Under the pieces are notes generated by a model, which was not told the DNA's origin, searched no databases, and worked only from the letters and a program-made list of their open reading frames with translations. 64,000 bases of DNA from Melampsora larici-populina 98AG31 (taxonomy: Eukaryota; Basidiomycota; Pucciniomycetes; Pucciniales; Melampsoraceae): assembly GCF_000204055.1 (NCBI RefSeq), contig NW_006768784.1, positions 979,323 to 1,043,322 of the forward strand, given 5' to 3'. Below, one piece after another: positions 12,866 through 25,237 of this stretch (positions are counted from its first letter, which is position 1; every line of letters begins with the position of its first letter). The translations under genes were made by a program, and so were the position numbers.

Positions 12866-13303
12866 ATGCAGCAAAGAAACAAGTCAACTTGCCTTAGGGC
12901 ACGCTTGACCCTGATGATCATCAACACATTAATTTCCAAACTTAGAAGCAACTCCATGCCAAATTTGATGTTCCACAGTATCTGGTTGGTCAGCTTTTGG
13001 GGATTGGCTAGATTAGGAGAACTAGTGTTCCACAATCATGATCCCTTGGTCTTCATTTGCCAAATAGATGTCAAGTTTTCAAGCAATTTTGACATGGTGT
13101 CCATCCGCCTGAGAATGGCAAAGACCACTGCGCCAGGGGAGCTAAAATATCTCCACTGGACTTGTCAACCCAAAAGACTTGATCCAACCAAATCTTTACA
13201 AGATATCCTAACTTTAATGGAAGGTACACTGGACAATCCTCAACCAATGAGGAGAGCCTCTTTTTTTTTTTTTTTTAAAGTGCATTTGGCATTTATTGCA
13301 TAA
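12866..13303 (+). pseudogene. Tyrosine recombinase fragment (DIRS/Crypton-like)
   Basis: The fragment reads FWGLARLGELVF, resembling the box A region (the catalytic Arg in ARLGEL) of fungal tyrosine recombinases. It continues to LRMAKTTAPGELKYL, which occupies the place of the conserved block before the second catalytic motif. There is no start context, and the catalytic H-x-x-R and Tyr parts are missing. The frame runs into a poly-T tract at about 13260. It is best read as a truncated remnant of a tyrosine-recombinase retroelement or Crypton. A separate remnant with recombinase-like and RNase H-like parts lies at 32450-33028. Confidence 0.55.
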
Positions 13304-13479
13304 GTAAAACACTAGTGCTTTTCATCTTGGAGATACAACAGTAATATCCTCGGGTCGGGTTCGAGGGGTCGGTGCACATGAGCTGCACGCTTTAACCCAA
13401 TTCGATTCCCAATTTCCCAGTGATCTTACCAAGCTACAGTTCCTTTCTTTGATCACTTCATCACTTTTGACATCGGACA

Positions 13480-16116
13480 TGGCTACTGCCAGTACAGACG
13501 ACCGAGCTGAAATGCAGAATCTCAATGCTCTACTGAAAAAGTCTCTTTCGTTTCTAAACTTCAAGCCTGGACCAAGCTCGGCCTTCTTGATGCCCGGTGT
13601 ATCTGCTGCCTCGGCTGAAGCCACTCGTGCTGTGCTCACTGTTGAGTCCAATGATGATTCTCTCAAATCACTAAACGATAATGTTATTGTTCAAACTGCT
13701 TGGCTAATTTATGTGCTGCTACGATGTTCACAGGAAAATACGGAAAAATATCATTGCTTTTTCAATGACATGCACTTTCACAAGTTCTTCAGTTTCGTAT
13801 CATAAGTCCACTCCTGCAGATACTGATCAGATGATCCTACTTCACTTAGTCATATAGCCCATCATGTATTGGCGATGTATTCGCTTGGTGCACCGCCAGC
13901 CTTGATCAAGGTAAATGGTCTGACCTGACCGCCCCTTTTGACTATTGCTACATGCGTGCTGAGTCAGCTCACGTCGCATCTTCCTTTCTCAAAGGCCGCT
14001 TTCGAGCATGAAGTCCCAGAACAGGTCTGTCAGCTTTGGGGGTTCAATCCACAACTTTGCCACTGCTACGAGCGCAACAGGTTGACTGAAGCAATTTTTT
14101 TCTCAGAGACCTGCGCTCCCACCAGCATTAGGTAAAATATTTGATGAGAAAAATTGGACTATACACTTGGGGGATGATAAGTTTGTGTTCAGAATCTCTT
14201 TACTTATAAGACTGCATGACGGAAACAAGCTCTAACTCCAGACTGCGCAGATACTATCCCAATTACTTGTCCTTCTTTTCCACCGAGGTAGCTCGGTTAG
14301 GCGCCGTGGATGCGGTAGATCATTATGTCTTTCGCCAAACTGAAGGAGATATGTTGAATCGGTTAGCAAATCGGTTCGATCGGTCCGTCGCACTCTGACC
14401 ATGCTAATGATGCGCACATTGCTTGTTTGATTATTTACCGATCTGAACGTAAGATCTTTGGGAGGCGTTTATCATCCTAGTTAGTGTTCTTTGACATTTG
14501 CTTTTCGGAATGTGGCTCATAACTTTTTTCCCGTCCAGTGATTCATGTACGCCGCATGGACTGAATTGATCCTTTCCAGAACACTGCTCATGTTAAAATG
14601 CGCCTGTAGTGGGGTTATGGTCTTGAATTTTCCATCGACGGCGTCGTAGCGGAAGGTGAATGCTCCAATCTTTGGCCTTGATGATTGATCGAGTAGTAAT
14701 TCTGTCTGCACGGCCAGCGTAGGTCTTGCGATTGCCGCCGTCCATTCTACCGAATTGAGCAAATTGCAGTTCAACCATTTGATCAAGATCTCACAGGAAG
14801 TATCTAGCGTCATAGGAGATGACAATCCGAACAACAAGCCTAACTTTCAAGCTACTGTTCAACAGCTCAGGTTGCATGAGGTCGCCTCTCGCGCTCGTCG
14901 AGCTTCCGAAGGCCTGACCGCATTCGAGGTTGTTATTCTCCCCCTTCCAGATGTCGATCATGTCGTTTGCGCTGCAGATATCACTTTAATTGATTTCCAA
15001 ACCTGTTATTCTGGTAAACTAGATCCTCAACAGGGTGGCAAATGATCCACAATTGGAACCGCCACAAAATCGCCCCTCAGATCCGATAGCCTCCCTCGCC
15101 GATACCTGTGAAAAAAAGTCAGATAAAATGTTGCATTGGACTGATCAGTGGCATTTCCAGCCTGAATTGCACTGGAATGAGATAGTAAGCAAAACTGAGG
15201 AGGTAAGAGTTTTGAGAAGCAGATCGAATTTGGAGACCAAACTACTTTTCTTATGCAATACTTTCCTCATTGCGGTTTTGTTCGCGTTAGTTGTGCTGGC
15301 TGGCCGTTGCAATTTACGCCTCCAGTTACCAGGATGGACCATCACCATACCAGCTCGACTTTTTTTTGTCAGCATGTTCTATTTGCTGAATTTCGTTCTG
15401 CTCGTTGAAAGGCGTGGTAACCAATCCTTTTTCTGGTGTGTTCACAGGTTACATGGCGTCACTTCTTGCATATTTCTCCCAACAATCCTCCAGAACCTAT
15501 CCAAAGCATCTCAAAAGGTGCTGCTAACAAGTTATTTTCGTGTATGTCTTTTCTTTGATTTGACCTCACCCTTGTAGATTGATATAAAGCTTGTGTTGAA
15601 CCCAATCAGTCCGTCATTGCCCTTTGGATCTCACGGGGACGTCCACCACTTCACCTTTCGCAAGAATTGGGAGCTAAAAATATGGATTTACACGAGGTAG
15701 ACATTAGCAAAAACTGGCAAGCGATGATCTCTAGTGCAATGACTCATTCGGATGAACACACTACGAAAGTAAGCTTCGAAATTCAACCTAGTCCATACCG
15801 AGCCAACCATTCTGGTAACGTGCCATGGTCAGAGCATTTATATACATATTCTTCTCAAAAATTAGACCATCCGTACGCTTGCTTGGGCTTCCCAATTATT
15901 CGGGCGGGCATCGCAGGGTGTATACGCCTGTGAATTACCGGGTTCGGGTGAACTTGATGGAAGTATCTTTTATCGCGTACGTCAAAGAACTGGGTTGAGA
16001 TCTTGTATAGACCATTAACAATTGTGATGCATGTCTAGGCTGCCTTGAAAACCTTGGATAAACAAGGGTGGAAACGCGATGCGAGGACTGAAACCCGCGC
16101 TTTCTTATGGTATTGA
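13480..16116 (+). CDS. Questin oxidase-like (AflY/DUF4243) protein
   Basis: Fungal questin oxidase family proteins open anthraquinone-type polyketides in secondary metabolism; the rust substrate is unknown. Conserved blocks appear in the right order across many short exons. They are an N-terminal exon from ATG 13480, FFNDMHFHK near 13760, HHVLAMYSLGAPPALIK near 13860-13910, AAFEHEVPEQ after 13995, FDEKNWTIHLGDDK near 14140, YYPNYLSFFSTEVARLGAV at 14252, LAIAAVHSTE near 14735, HGVTSCIFLPTIL near 15450, WISRGRPPLHL near 15630, AMTHSDEHTTK near 15740 and ELDGSIFYR near 15950. A final exon ends FLWY with TGA at 16114-16116. The part that should encode the HPxIHxGYGxE motif (around 14530-14600) does not give a clean frame, so a frameshift or unrecognised intron is likely. 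No other biosynthesis genes are adjacent. Exon borders are approximate. Confidence 0.7.
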
Positions 16117-17274
16117 CATCAACGCTGAATGTTTCCATTTCTCATCCACATCTTTCTTATCAAGAAGATCTTGTCCTTCTGTTTGAATTGTATATTAGAG
16201 AGCCTCCTAACGCTGCACTTTTTTCCCCATCGTTAATGTGAATATGTACGTCTACTTGAAAGTCTGCATGCAATCCTTTTCCTCAAATGTAGAGCCCAAC
16301 CATAGCGCATAATTATTGAAGTTCTCAGATGATACAAATAAGATGTCTACAAGGCGCAGCGATGAGCAAGAAAAGACATAGGTTCTACCAGTTTACACAC
16401 TCTTGGATTTTTGCCTTTGAGGTACCAGAGATCTATGAGTTGTCTTTGTGAGTTACATGGGAGTGTCTGGAGATATGTCATTGTGGAAATGGGTTGAATT
16501 AGAGCCCCAAGCGCAACCACAGGGGCCAATTAAGACAGGAGACAAGAATCACCAGCTTGCAATTTTTGCCCTGTTCTCTCTGTGTGCTTTTTGGGTCACT
16601 GATTGTCCCTGATCTTGGGCTTCAATCCTTAGCCCAGCTTTCTTAGTATCATTCCAGGATGTCTTCACACCTCAAGAAACATTATTGTAAAACCCAATGA
16701 CTTTCTTCAATTGTAAGTCTTGTTTGCAATTGGTTTGTCTGTTTGTAGAAAAATATCAAAAGATGTGTTCAAGGTAGTGGCATCTATACCCCTCCTGGAT
16801 CCTGTAGTATTCTTTGTTACCTGATGTTTGCAGTGGATTTTTTTTGGCTTTCTAAACTTTTTTACCCTTCTCACACGACTCAACTTATAACATCACCCAA
16901 ATTCGGTCTTACCGTCTTCCTCAGATCTTTCTTCCTCATCGTTTCCCAAATCTAAAATTCATATCCAAAATGACCATATCAATGATGTTAAAAAAACAAG
17001 TGAATTGATGGAGGTTTAGCATTGAGAACCTAGAGATTGTTGTACAAAGTCAGAAAGATTTACTTAAAGTAAAACAGTCAAACATCCAAACACTTTATGA
17101 AAAAAGAAAGGACAACAGAGGAAAAGAGAAAATAGATGCTCAAAAGCTATTGAGTGATGATATGAAAAGACAGATAAGAAAAGTTGTAAATCCAAAAAGA
17201 CGATGAAGTTCCATAAAGTTTACAAGATCGATGAAACTAATTGAATCCTACAAAAGAAAATGAAGAATCTTCAA
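16117..17274. other. Intergenic region between convergent genes
   Basis: No gene or clear repeat was seen. It separates the 3' ends of the questin oxidase-like gene and the aminopeptidase gene. Confidence 0.5.
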
Positions 17275-18905
17275 TCACTTTGAATGGGAAGCTACATCTT
17301 TTCCAGCTAATTCTACCACTAGACCAATCACAAGTTTCGAGAATTCGGCCATATCTATCATAACAAGATTCAAATCCAAACAAACCAATTTAAATCCAAA
17401 TTCAAATTCAAGCATTGAAAGATTAAAAACAAGAACTTACGTTCGAAGCTAAACTCAGGGAAATCAAATCGATCGTTTGTAGAATGAATACGATGATTAG
17501 AATCTTCAAAAGTCGATTCGATAGCAAATGCACTTGGAACTCCAATCTTGGTAAAACTTGCATGATCAGAACAAGCATAACCACATTTAGTATTAACCCA
17601 ACCGATCTCAAGGTATTCATCAATAATCAAACGAAGATAATCTACAATGATATGAAAAGTTTCAACTGTCAGTTTCTTTCAACTATTCAGGGATGCAGAC
17701 AAAAGGGTTACAAACCTGTTAAAGCTGGATCAACAAAATCAGTTACTAATCCGACATTAGGAACCGTTCCTTGTTTGACGAATGCAGTCATATCAAATTG
17801 AACCATTCCACTAAGATTACGTTCTTGAGTATAATAAGCTTTAGTGATATCTTGAGATCCTAACAAACCACCTTCTTCAGCCGAAAACCACATGAATTCA
17901 ACAGCTCCTTTATTAGGTTTAGGAGACCAAGCATGAGATAACAAAACACTAAAAGCTTCTAAGATTGAAGTGGTACCCGATCCATCATCATCTGCACCTG
18001 GAGCTGCAAGAAATGGTAAAAGGTTCGTGGAATCTTGATGAGCTCCAATGACAAAAGTTTGACAGCTTTCCAAGCTGGTCTCATCCGATTCGGGATGTGC
18101 TTCGAAACGGGCAATGATTGAATTTTGACCCCATGAATGTTTGAATTCAGAAACGGTGACGTTTGAAGGAGATAAAGCGACCATCTCATTGATTAAGTTT
18201 AGTAACCAAGCTTGACTTTTTTGACCAGTGGAAGATCGATAATACCTGATGATGATGAGGCCAATGAAGTTAGTATAATTGGCCATGATTGAGTTTTTGG
18301 AAAAGTGAGTCTTACCTAGTTCTAAACTGAGTAAACTGAGTCAATCGAGACTTCATTCGGGCAACCTGAATATCCTTCAACATATCCTTCAAATGAGTTT
18401 TACCCCAAGAAATCTCAGTAGGAAATTCGATTGGATGATTCTTAAGAATCTCATCTTCTTGATCATCTTTGCCCACAAATCCTCGAATCGAATTCTCGAC
18501 TTCATCTGTCACATCTACAAACCTTCTACCTTTCTCAAACCAAATCACCAAAGCCTTTTGTCCTTCAGTTAACCATTCTTGATGTCCATCTGACCATCTT
18601 AACAATCTAGGTTGATTTAAACTTTCCAAATGGTTTGATAATGAATTGTAATCTTCAATTGAAAGTGATGAGAATTGATTAGAATTGGATCTTTGTTGAC
18701 TTTCTGTTATGATTTGTTGAAAACTTGGTAATCTTGTCAATGGTTTTTCAGTCTTGAATTTGATGAATTGTTGGTTTGGTGTTTCTGATCCGAAACTGAT
18801 TTGTTGATGAATTGATGTATCTAAGATTGAAGTTTGAACTTGATGGATGGTCAATTTCAAGACCACGATCGTTAAGAATTGAAGTTTTGAGAAATGTAAG
18901 TTCAT
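17275..18905 (-). CDS. Secreted M28 aminopeptidase (leucine aminopeptidase 1-like), 466 aa
   Basis: M28 enzymes are di-zinc exopeptidases; fungal LAP1-type members are secreted and remove N-terminal residues from peptides. Four exons with consistent phase are 18316-18905, 17716-18245, 17441-17641 and 17275-17354 (total 1401 nt). The start codon is followed by a hydrophobic signal-like segment (LQFLTIVVLKLTI). Zinc-ligand and catalytic motifs are intact and in order: IGAHQDS (His near residue 266), GADDDGSG, SAEEGGLLGS, QFDMTAF and SDHASF. The last exon completes the usual FEHMxxFxKL tail. The N-terminal propeptide of about 150 residues fits this subfamily. The gene appears intact and ends in convergence with the questin oxidase-like gene. 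Confidence 0.88.
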
Positions 18906-19267
18906 GATGGTTGATGATTTGGTAAAATGATGGGATGATACAAATATTGATGGTCTGGAGTCTACTGATCACCATCCAATCTGAATTTGAATTGATCGTG
19001 GTTGGGACGTGTTTTAACCTAGGGGAATAGGTAGTGGCTTAGGGAGTTTACGAAAACGGAAACGAAGAATCTTATTGCTATTCTCATCTTGGATGATCGC
19101 TGTGTCAAGTGGTAAAGAGATCATTAATGGTTTTCAAGCTTTTGTAAAAATCTCTTCATATCTTCTGTGTAGATTTTCAAGAACCATTTGTCCCATTCAT
19201 CTTTCTTCTTTACCGATTTAGTCTCATCCATAGTATTATCAACAAAAAAACCTTTGTGTTCTTTTAC
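18906..19267. other. Upstream region of the aminopeptidase gene
   Basis: It is short and carries no gene. It runs up to the left target duplication of the Harbinger element, so the promoter of the aminopeptidase lies next to, and partly against, the transposon. Confidence 0.5.
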
Positions 19268-19418
19268 ATTAGCGGTGTACAAACCTACAACCCAACTTGA
19301 AAACCCATAAAAAAAACCCATGAAAACCCAACTTTTTAATGGGTTTTTTTCATGGGTTTTTTCACATGGGTTAAAATCAGCTAGATGTGACCACCCATTT
19401 GTTAATAAAAATTGAGTT

Positions 19419-21148
19419 ATGGACTCAACAAACCCTTCCCCATCCTTGCCAACGCAACAAACCCAAATAACCCATATCCATCCACAAATCAGTCCCACAC
19501 CCGCACCAAATCCAACTTCAAACTCCGTTCAAACTCCTTCAGTTACAATCAGCACAAACACGGTGGGATCTCAGCCTAATCCAACCTCAAGCCCATTTGT
19601 AATCCCAACCCTTTCCCCATCGGATTGGGCTCATACTCAACAAATCATCTCCTCCAATCCATCAGCCAACTCGATCAGCCAACCAGCCTGTGCACCCTCT
19701 ATCTCTGGTATGGCTACTCCTGACCCACCTAAGAAGCGGCGAGGACGGCCTCGAAAACCACCAGCACCACCTTCTCAAAAGCCTCCCAAGAATTCCAAAG
19801 CCATTCAATCATCTCAAACTGAGTCTAATACTCAAAATCAAGCTACAGAAGATTCTCAAGTCAATACTCAAAATGATAATGATGAAGACACGGACACCAC
19901 CAAGCCTAGAAAATGCTGGTTCACCCCTTCTGAAATTGATGGTAAATCAGACATAGATCTTGTTGCTGAATGGTGCAGCAATTTTGAGAATTATAATGCT
20001 TGGCGTACACAACAGAAGAGTGTTGTTCGTGAACGAGTTGCAGCTTACCTTGTTTCAAAGGGGCATGCCGGCAGAACAGGTCGAGAGTGCGAGAAGAAGG
20101 TAAGTGTGCTGCTTATATCTAACTGTGTTATGAGCCCTCTTGACTTTTCATCTTTACATGTAGATTGGAGCCCTTGCACAATGGTTCCACGAGGCTGATT
20201 CTCTCCGAAAAGCGACTGGGGAAGGGAATAAGGATGCTGATGTCGATTTCACTGTTTCAAAGGACGAGATTGCTGCATTCAAGTGGAGTAAGAGAAGAGT
20301 CAAGAAATGTGAAGAAGAAGGGGGAAGTCTTGAAGGTACGTGCATCTTGTTGGATCTTTGTGTGTTTTATATTGACCAACTATCTTTCTGAAATAGTCAG
20401 AATACTGCGTAGATGTCCATGGTATGAGGAGCTGGAGCCGGTACTTCGAGATCAACCATCTGCCAGCCCTTTGGCCTCTAGAGATTCGCTAGGTGATCAA
20501 GTACAGCGTTTGACAAATTTGATCCAAGATGAACCATCTCAAAGTCCAACCGAAAGCGATGTGCCTTACACATGGGAAGATACACCTCCACGGCTTGAGG
20601 TTCAAGACGATCTACCAGCTTCCCAAACACTTCCCCCACCACCACCACCTAGCCTTCCTCAAGCCACTCAATCCAAGTCGTCTCGACCAGTCACCCCTTG
20701 TAATCCACCCACCAAGCGTCTTCGAAGCAACACTAGTTTCTCTACCAGCACCAAAGAGTCCCCTCAAAACTCTCTGGATTTTGTTACTGCGCTGAATTGT
20801 CTCCCTACGAAACAAGATCAAGAAGAGATGGAAATGCGTGCTATCACATCCCAAGAACGAATGAACTCTGAGTTCACCAAAGAAATGTCCAAGATGATGA
20901 CAACTAATCGAGCTACGGAAATGGCCACCAAAGAAAGCATTGCAATCTCAAAGATGAACGTCGAGATACGAATTGCTCGTAGCAAAATGGTCGTGGATCT
21001 TATCCGCGGAAACATGGACCCAAGCGAGGCGGAGGCCCTGGCTTTGCGTTCATTACCGGATGTCCAGCCTGTTCAAACACCGAGTCAGTTACCAGTTCCC
21101 GAGGCCTCCGTGTCAGCTTCTCAATCGTTCACCACCCAAAGTAACTGA
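19419..21148 (+). CDS. SANT/Myb-like companion protein of the Harbinger element, 534 aa
   Basis: PIF/Harbinger elements carry a second protein with a Myb/SANT or trihelix domain that binds the transposase and the element ends. Three exons fit in phase: 19419-20099, 20164-20335 and 20397-21148 (1605 nt). The protein has a Pro/Ser/Thr-rich N-terminus with an AT-hook-like KKRRGRPRKPP near residue 106. A helical SANT-like region follows (CWFTPSEIDGKSDIDLVAEW, then GRTGRECEKK). Next come the CPWYEELEPVL phrase and a charged C-terminal helical part. I see no disabling stop. It starts 49 bp inside the left terminal repeat. Confidence 0.75.
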
Positions 21149-21439
21149 GTCGGAAATTTCATCATATGGTTGATATCAAAGACATAACGCTTTTAATTCG
21201 ATTTGATCAAAAAGTTCATCATCATTATCAAATCATCTTCCTCTTTATATTGTCAAGACTTATTCACATCCAATCAAATTAAACTAGCAATTTATCATTT
21301 TCATCGTGAAGAACTGATTCTACAACTAGGTGATGATGTTTTATCATTCACAGTTCTTTTTTAGCGTTTTGGATACTTTCAAACCTTTTTACTTTAATCG
21401 ATTGACTACATTCACTTTTTATTAAACCGTTTTGATTAC

Positions 21440-21800
21440 AGGAAAACAATCAAGTTAGTTCTACGAACCGAGTGACTCGAGATGATCGTTTTAACTTCAA
21501 TCGATTATCTATGTACAAGTACCTATTATCGCAGAGTTTTATTTACATGAACCCAATCAAGTTAGTTCTAGAGACCGAGTGACTCGTTTGGATCATTTTA
21601 ACTTCAATCGATTATCTATGTACAATTACCTTTTATCGAAGAGTTTTATTTACATGAAACAAATCAAGTTAGGACTCGATAATGAGTGACCTTTTTCAAT
21701 GAATTTTACTTTAATCGATCATCAACAACCAACTTTTATTGGAATGTTTTGATAACATGAACCTATTTAAGTAAGTTCTAGACATCGAGTGACTCCTACC
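21440..21800. repeat. Tandem repeat of about 107 bp, three to four degenerate units
   Basis: Each unit contains AATCAAGTTAGTTCTA, then CCGAGTGACTC, then TTTTAACTTCAATCGAT, and ends with GTTTTATTTACATGAA. The first two full units are close to each other; later ones are more diverged. The array lies between the two convergent genes of the Harbinger element. Confidence 0.7.
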
Positions 21801-22158
21801 AAAGTTGATAAATGCTATCATATTTTTCCTGCTTGTCTATCTGATCTATGGTGATTTATAAACATTACCAAAATTATAAAGTTGTATCTATCTTGAATAC
21901 AAATTAAAAGTATGCCTGCAATATAAGAATTGTGTCTCTCTCTCTCTCCAAGGTTTCTTTCAAACCTTGCAATGCGATAAAGCAAAAGAATTTGTTCTCG
22001 AAAATTAGACTCCAAATCAACTTTTAAGCAGACTTCTGCTTAAAATTAAGATATCGTTCTAATAAAAAAACAATTGATTTCTTATTGACTTTCCAATCAT
22101 GGAGTGAGTACAAGTTTGTTAGATCTCTTAAGGTATAAGTGTGAGATAAAATTTCAAA

Positions 22159-23816
22159 TCAAGAATAACCTTTGTCAATACAAAAAGCACGGAATAACGA
22201 TTCACGGCGTGAACTTCCCAAAGAATCCAAATAAGCCAGCCTTTGAGCTTGGCTTATAGTGTTGTCTTCAGCTTCCGAGCTAGCACTTGTATGAATTCCG
22301 ACCATTGCCGAACCATCCACAATCAAGAAGTTGTGGATGACCACACATGCAGAGATCCAATCACATACATATGCAGCCTCTTTTGAGTTCCCAATTGATA
22401 AACGCAGCTCGTGAAGGGAACCGAATCGCATCTGTAACATTCCATTGCAGTGTTCTGATGCGATTCGGATTTTAGAAATTGACTTGTTGAAGTGATTTTG
22501 AGCTTCGGAAAGCGCCCCAGATCGTGATCGTTTGAATACCGGTACGATGTGTGCCACGGATGCATAGCCAGAGTCTGCTAGGATATACTCTCCCTCTGAA
22601 AAATGAGAGGAGATATCCTGGTAGAACTAAAGTGTTTATAATCAGTTCAAATGCAGAGATAGAGTGAGAGTGAGAAAAGCACATACACGAGTTGATTTCA
22701 ACACTCGTTGATCGTGTGCACTTCCACACCAACCATGATGAGCGTACAGTATTTTTCAATGATCATCACAAATTATAAGAGAATTCAAAGCGTAGATTGA
22801 CTTTCGAGTGTAGTAATCCTCCTTGTTTTTGGAGGGAGCGTACGCTAATGGTACCAAAGTTCCATCAATAAACCCAACACAATCTTGAAACCAAGAAGTC
22901 CGACCAATACGTTGCTTATTTTCAGCTCGCTCATCAGCATTTGGCCATCGTACAAATTCTGACTCAAGTTCAAGAATAGCATGGATACAGTGTTTAGTAT
23001 AATTTTCCACACTTCCCTCTTCCAAGAATCAAGAACCAAGCATTAGTCTAAAATCAAAAGAGAAGAGTTTTACAGCAGAATGTTTTGCAAACCTGACACG
23101 TAGAACGTCTTTGCCTTCATACTACAGGATCCTCCATTTCCGTATAACCCTAAATTAGCCAAAGCCACTAACAGCTGCCACTGGACCGGTGCCTGATTAC
23201 AAGTTGAGTTATTGTGAAAGATAGGACACCATGCGATTCGGTGAAGAAGTTTTGTAAACGCATCCTTTGACATGCGTGCCTAACAGTTTGAGACAGTAGA
23301 TGATCAAATAATCAATTCACAGGAGGATGTATATACTTAGTGACTTGAGCTTACAGCCATGAACCAAGTGCGATCGGATTCATCAAACCAAGCTTGAAAA
23401 GATCGATCCTTCTCACTAACACGAGGCCGACGGTGTCTTGGTAGTGGGTATCTTCTTCTTTTGGTTTCTTCTCGTATCATCAATAGAACTCCTAAAGTTG
23501 ATCCCTCCTCTTCCAATCTTCTCTTTTGTTGTTGGATGTATGAACGCTGGTTCATGGACAGTAAAATCATGACTGTGTAAGAAAAGATGATGATTTGTTC
23601 TTCATACCCAATATTATCGTCTGAATCGTTGTTGTCGTTATTTTCATCATTGTCGGATTTCATGAAGGACACCATCATCAAACAAAAGATTAAATTTGGA
23701 AAGAAACTGGTGCTAGTGGATGGAGTTGTGGTTGAAGATGCGAGAAGAGAGATGTGAAGTAAAATCAAGGTGTCCAGTGATGACAGGAGCTGCCTGCGGC
23801 CTGTGACTCTAGGCAT
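22159..23816 (-). pseudogene. Harbinger DDE transposase with one in-frame TGA
   Basis: Four exons in phase are 23355-23816, 23093-23279, 22687-23018 and 22159-22626 (1449 nt). The DDE_4-type catalytic residues are readable: first Asp in GFIDGTLVPLAYAP, second Asp in ILADSGYAS, and Glu in IASEHCNGMLQMRF. A conserved block YYTRKSIYALNSLIICD follows the first Asp. It is broken by TGA at 22756-22758, directly before KILYAHHGWCGSAHDQR. Family members carry a charged residue such as Arg there, so a CGA to TGA change is likely. Apart from that codon the reading frame is open. An alternative start lies in the right terminal repeat at 23882. This copy is probably inactive unless the stop is read through. 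Confidence 0.82.
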
Positions 23817-23966
23817 TTGTTGGGATGTGATGGGAGTTGGAGTGTTCAAACCTTTCCAGGCGACCCATGTGAAAAAACCCATGAAAAAAACCCATTAAAA
23901 AGTTGGGTTTTCATGGGTTTTTTTTATGGGTTTTCAAGTTGGGTTGTAGGTTTGTACACCGCTATT

Positions 23967-25237
23967 ATTTACAAATTTTTTGTTTCCCACCCACCCTCCC
24001 ATTATTCTTATTGTAGTGTTGTACGGCCGCCCTCGGGGCCTCAGGTTACGCTTTAGTCTCACTGCAATTCGCTCAGACCCTCCGGGGCCGTCCAGCGTTT
24101 TTACAAAATCAAATACAAAAGTTCGAGTTTCGAAAAACGAAACTTCCGTGCCTAACCTCTTCCACTCATTGGATCAAACTAGGGCCGGGTCAAGATAATT
24201 TTCGGGAAAAAGCTGGGTCGGTCCGGCACCACCACTCTGACTCGACGCAAGGTGAGCGCAAAGCCTGATCAATTCACAGAGGCTCACCCTCACAATCATA
24301 TCTTGGACTCACCACACCCTCAACATGCAAGGCACCAGAAGGAAGCAGGATGATCAAGATGAAACTTGAGCAACATGCACGTTGGCCAGAAGAGCAAGAC
24401 GCGCTTCTGACTCACCAGAAGACTTCATTTCCTTGTTGCTCAACTCTCTTATTCGTGATGAAAGTAGATCGAGTCCCTTTTCTGTTGAAATTCATCCAGT
24501 GCCCCTACATACAAGCTAGCTGTCTCAAATTGAAACCTCTTCAAGGATGTAAATCCATGTTTGAAGACAATTCCTCTGACAAACATCTTCCATGGTACTA
24601 GTAGAAGAGTAATGGATGAACTCTAGTCTAACAGTATTGCTCGCCATCAAATACTGTGTTTGATGGTACAATATTCCTCACTCCTCAATAATAATTCAAT
24701 ACTGTTTGTTGTTGTACCAGACAAATTTTAATTATCTTCAACTCTACATATATATACGATTGTGTCAATCTCAATCAATTCATCATTTCACTAAACTATT
24801 CAAGTCAAAAACAAATCATAATCTAGAAGAATACATACAACTCTAGATGACTTTAACAAATTCGAATCATTCACATATATATATATATCAATAAATCTAA
24901 CACACAAAAAGACGAAAAACCTTATGATCATGAACAGTATACATTAAATATCGTTAGAAAAACATTTTTTATGATAATTAGTTGTACCTTGAAACATAAC
25001 ATCATCTTACTATTGAAGAAAAGGATTTTTTTATAATCAAAATAAACAATCAAAAGTGTTACAAAAGAAGAAAAAAGTCTATGGTTTTTATTGATAAATA
25101 AAAAGAAAATGAAATGAAATCTATACAAAAAAAAAAGAAATATCAAGAAATCTATTTATATGGAAAAAAACAAACAAGGGAATTCTTCAAGTGATTCATA
25201 ATTCAAGAAATTCATTAAATCCAAAGATTTCAAAACA
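23967..25237. other. Gene-free AT-rich stretch
   Basis: No convincing gene was found. A GC-richer patch at 24020-24250 has no coding or RNA signature that I recognise. From 24700 onward the sequence is simple A/T and probably serves as the 3' flank of the membrane-protein gene. Confidence 0.4.

Larger units (their letters stand above)
19271..23963. mobile_element. Complete PIF/Harbinger DNA transposon, 4693 bp
   Basis: Terminal inverted repeats at 19271-19370 and 23864-23963 are identical over 100 bp and begin AGCGGTGTACAAACC. ATT lies directly outside both ends (19268-19270, 23964-23966). The element encodes the two proteins typical of PIF/Harbinger: a SANT/Myb-like DNA-binding partner on the plus strand and a DDE transposase on the minus strand. 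Identity of the repeats implies a recent insertion. An internally deleted relative sits at 33278-34388. Confidence 0.9.

Noticed and set aside
14517..14837. Minus-strand 106-codon frame inside the questin oxidase-like gene
   Set aside because: It is antisense to conserved coding blocks on the plus strand and shows no motif of its own.
21440..21800. Regularly spaced repeats considered as a CRISPR array
   Set aside because: The ~107-bp units are degenerate over their full length, without short conserved repeats and unique spacers, and the host is a eukaryote.
24000..24250. GC-rich patch considered as tRNA or rRNA remnant
   Set aside because: No cloverleaf, A/B box pair or conserved rRNA word could be found.
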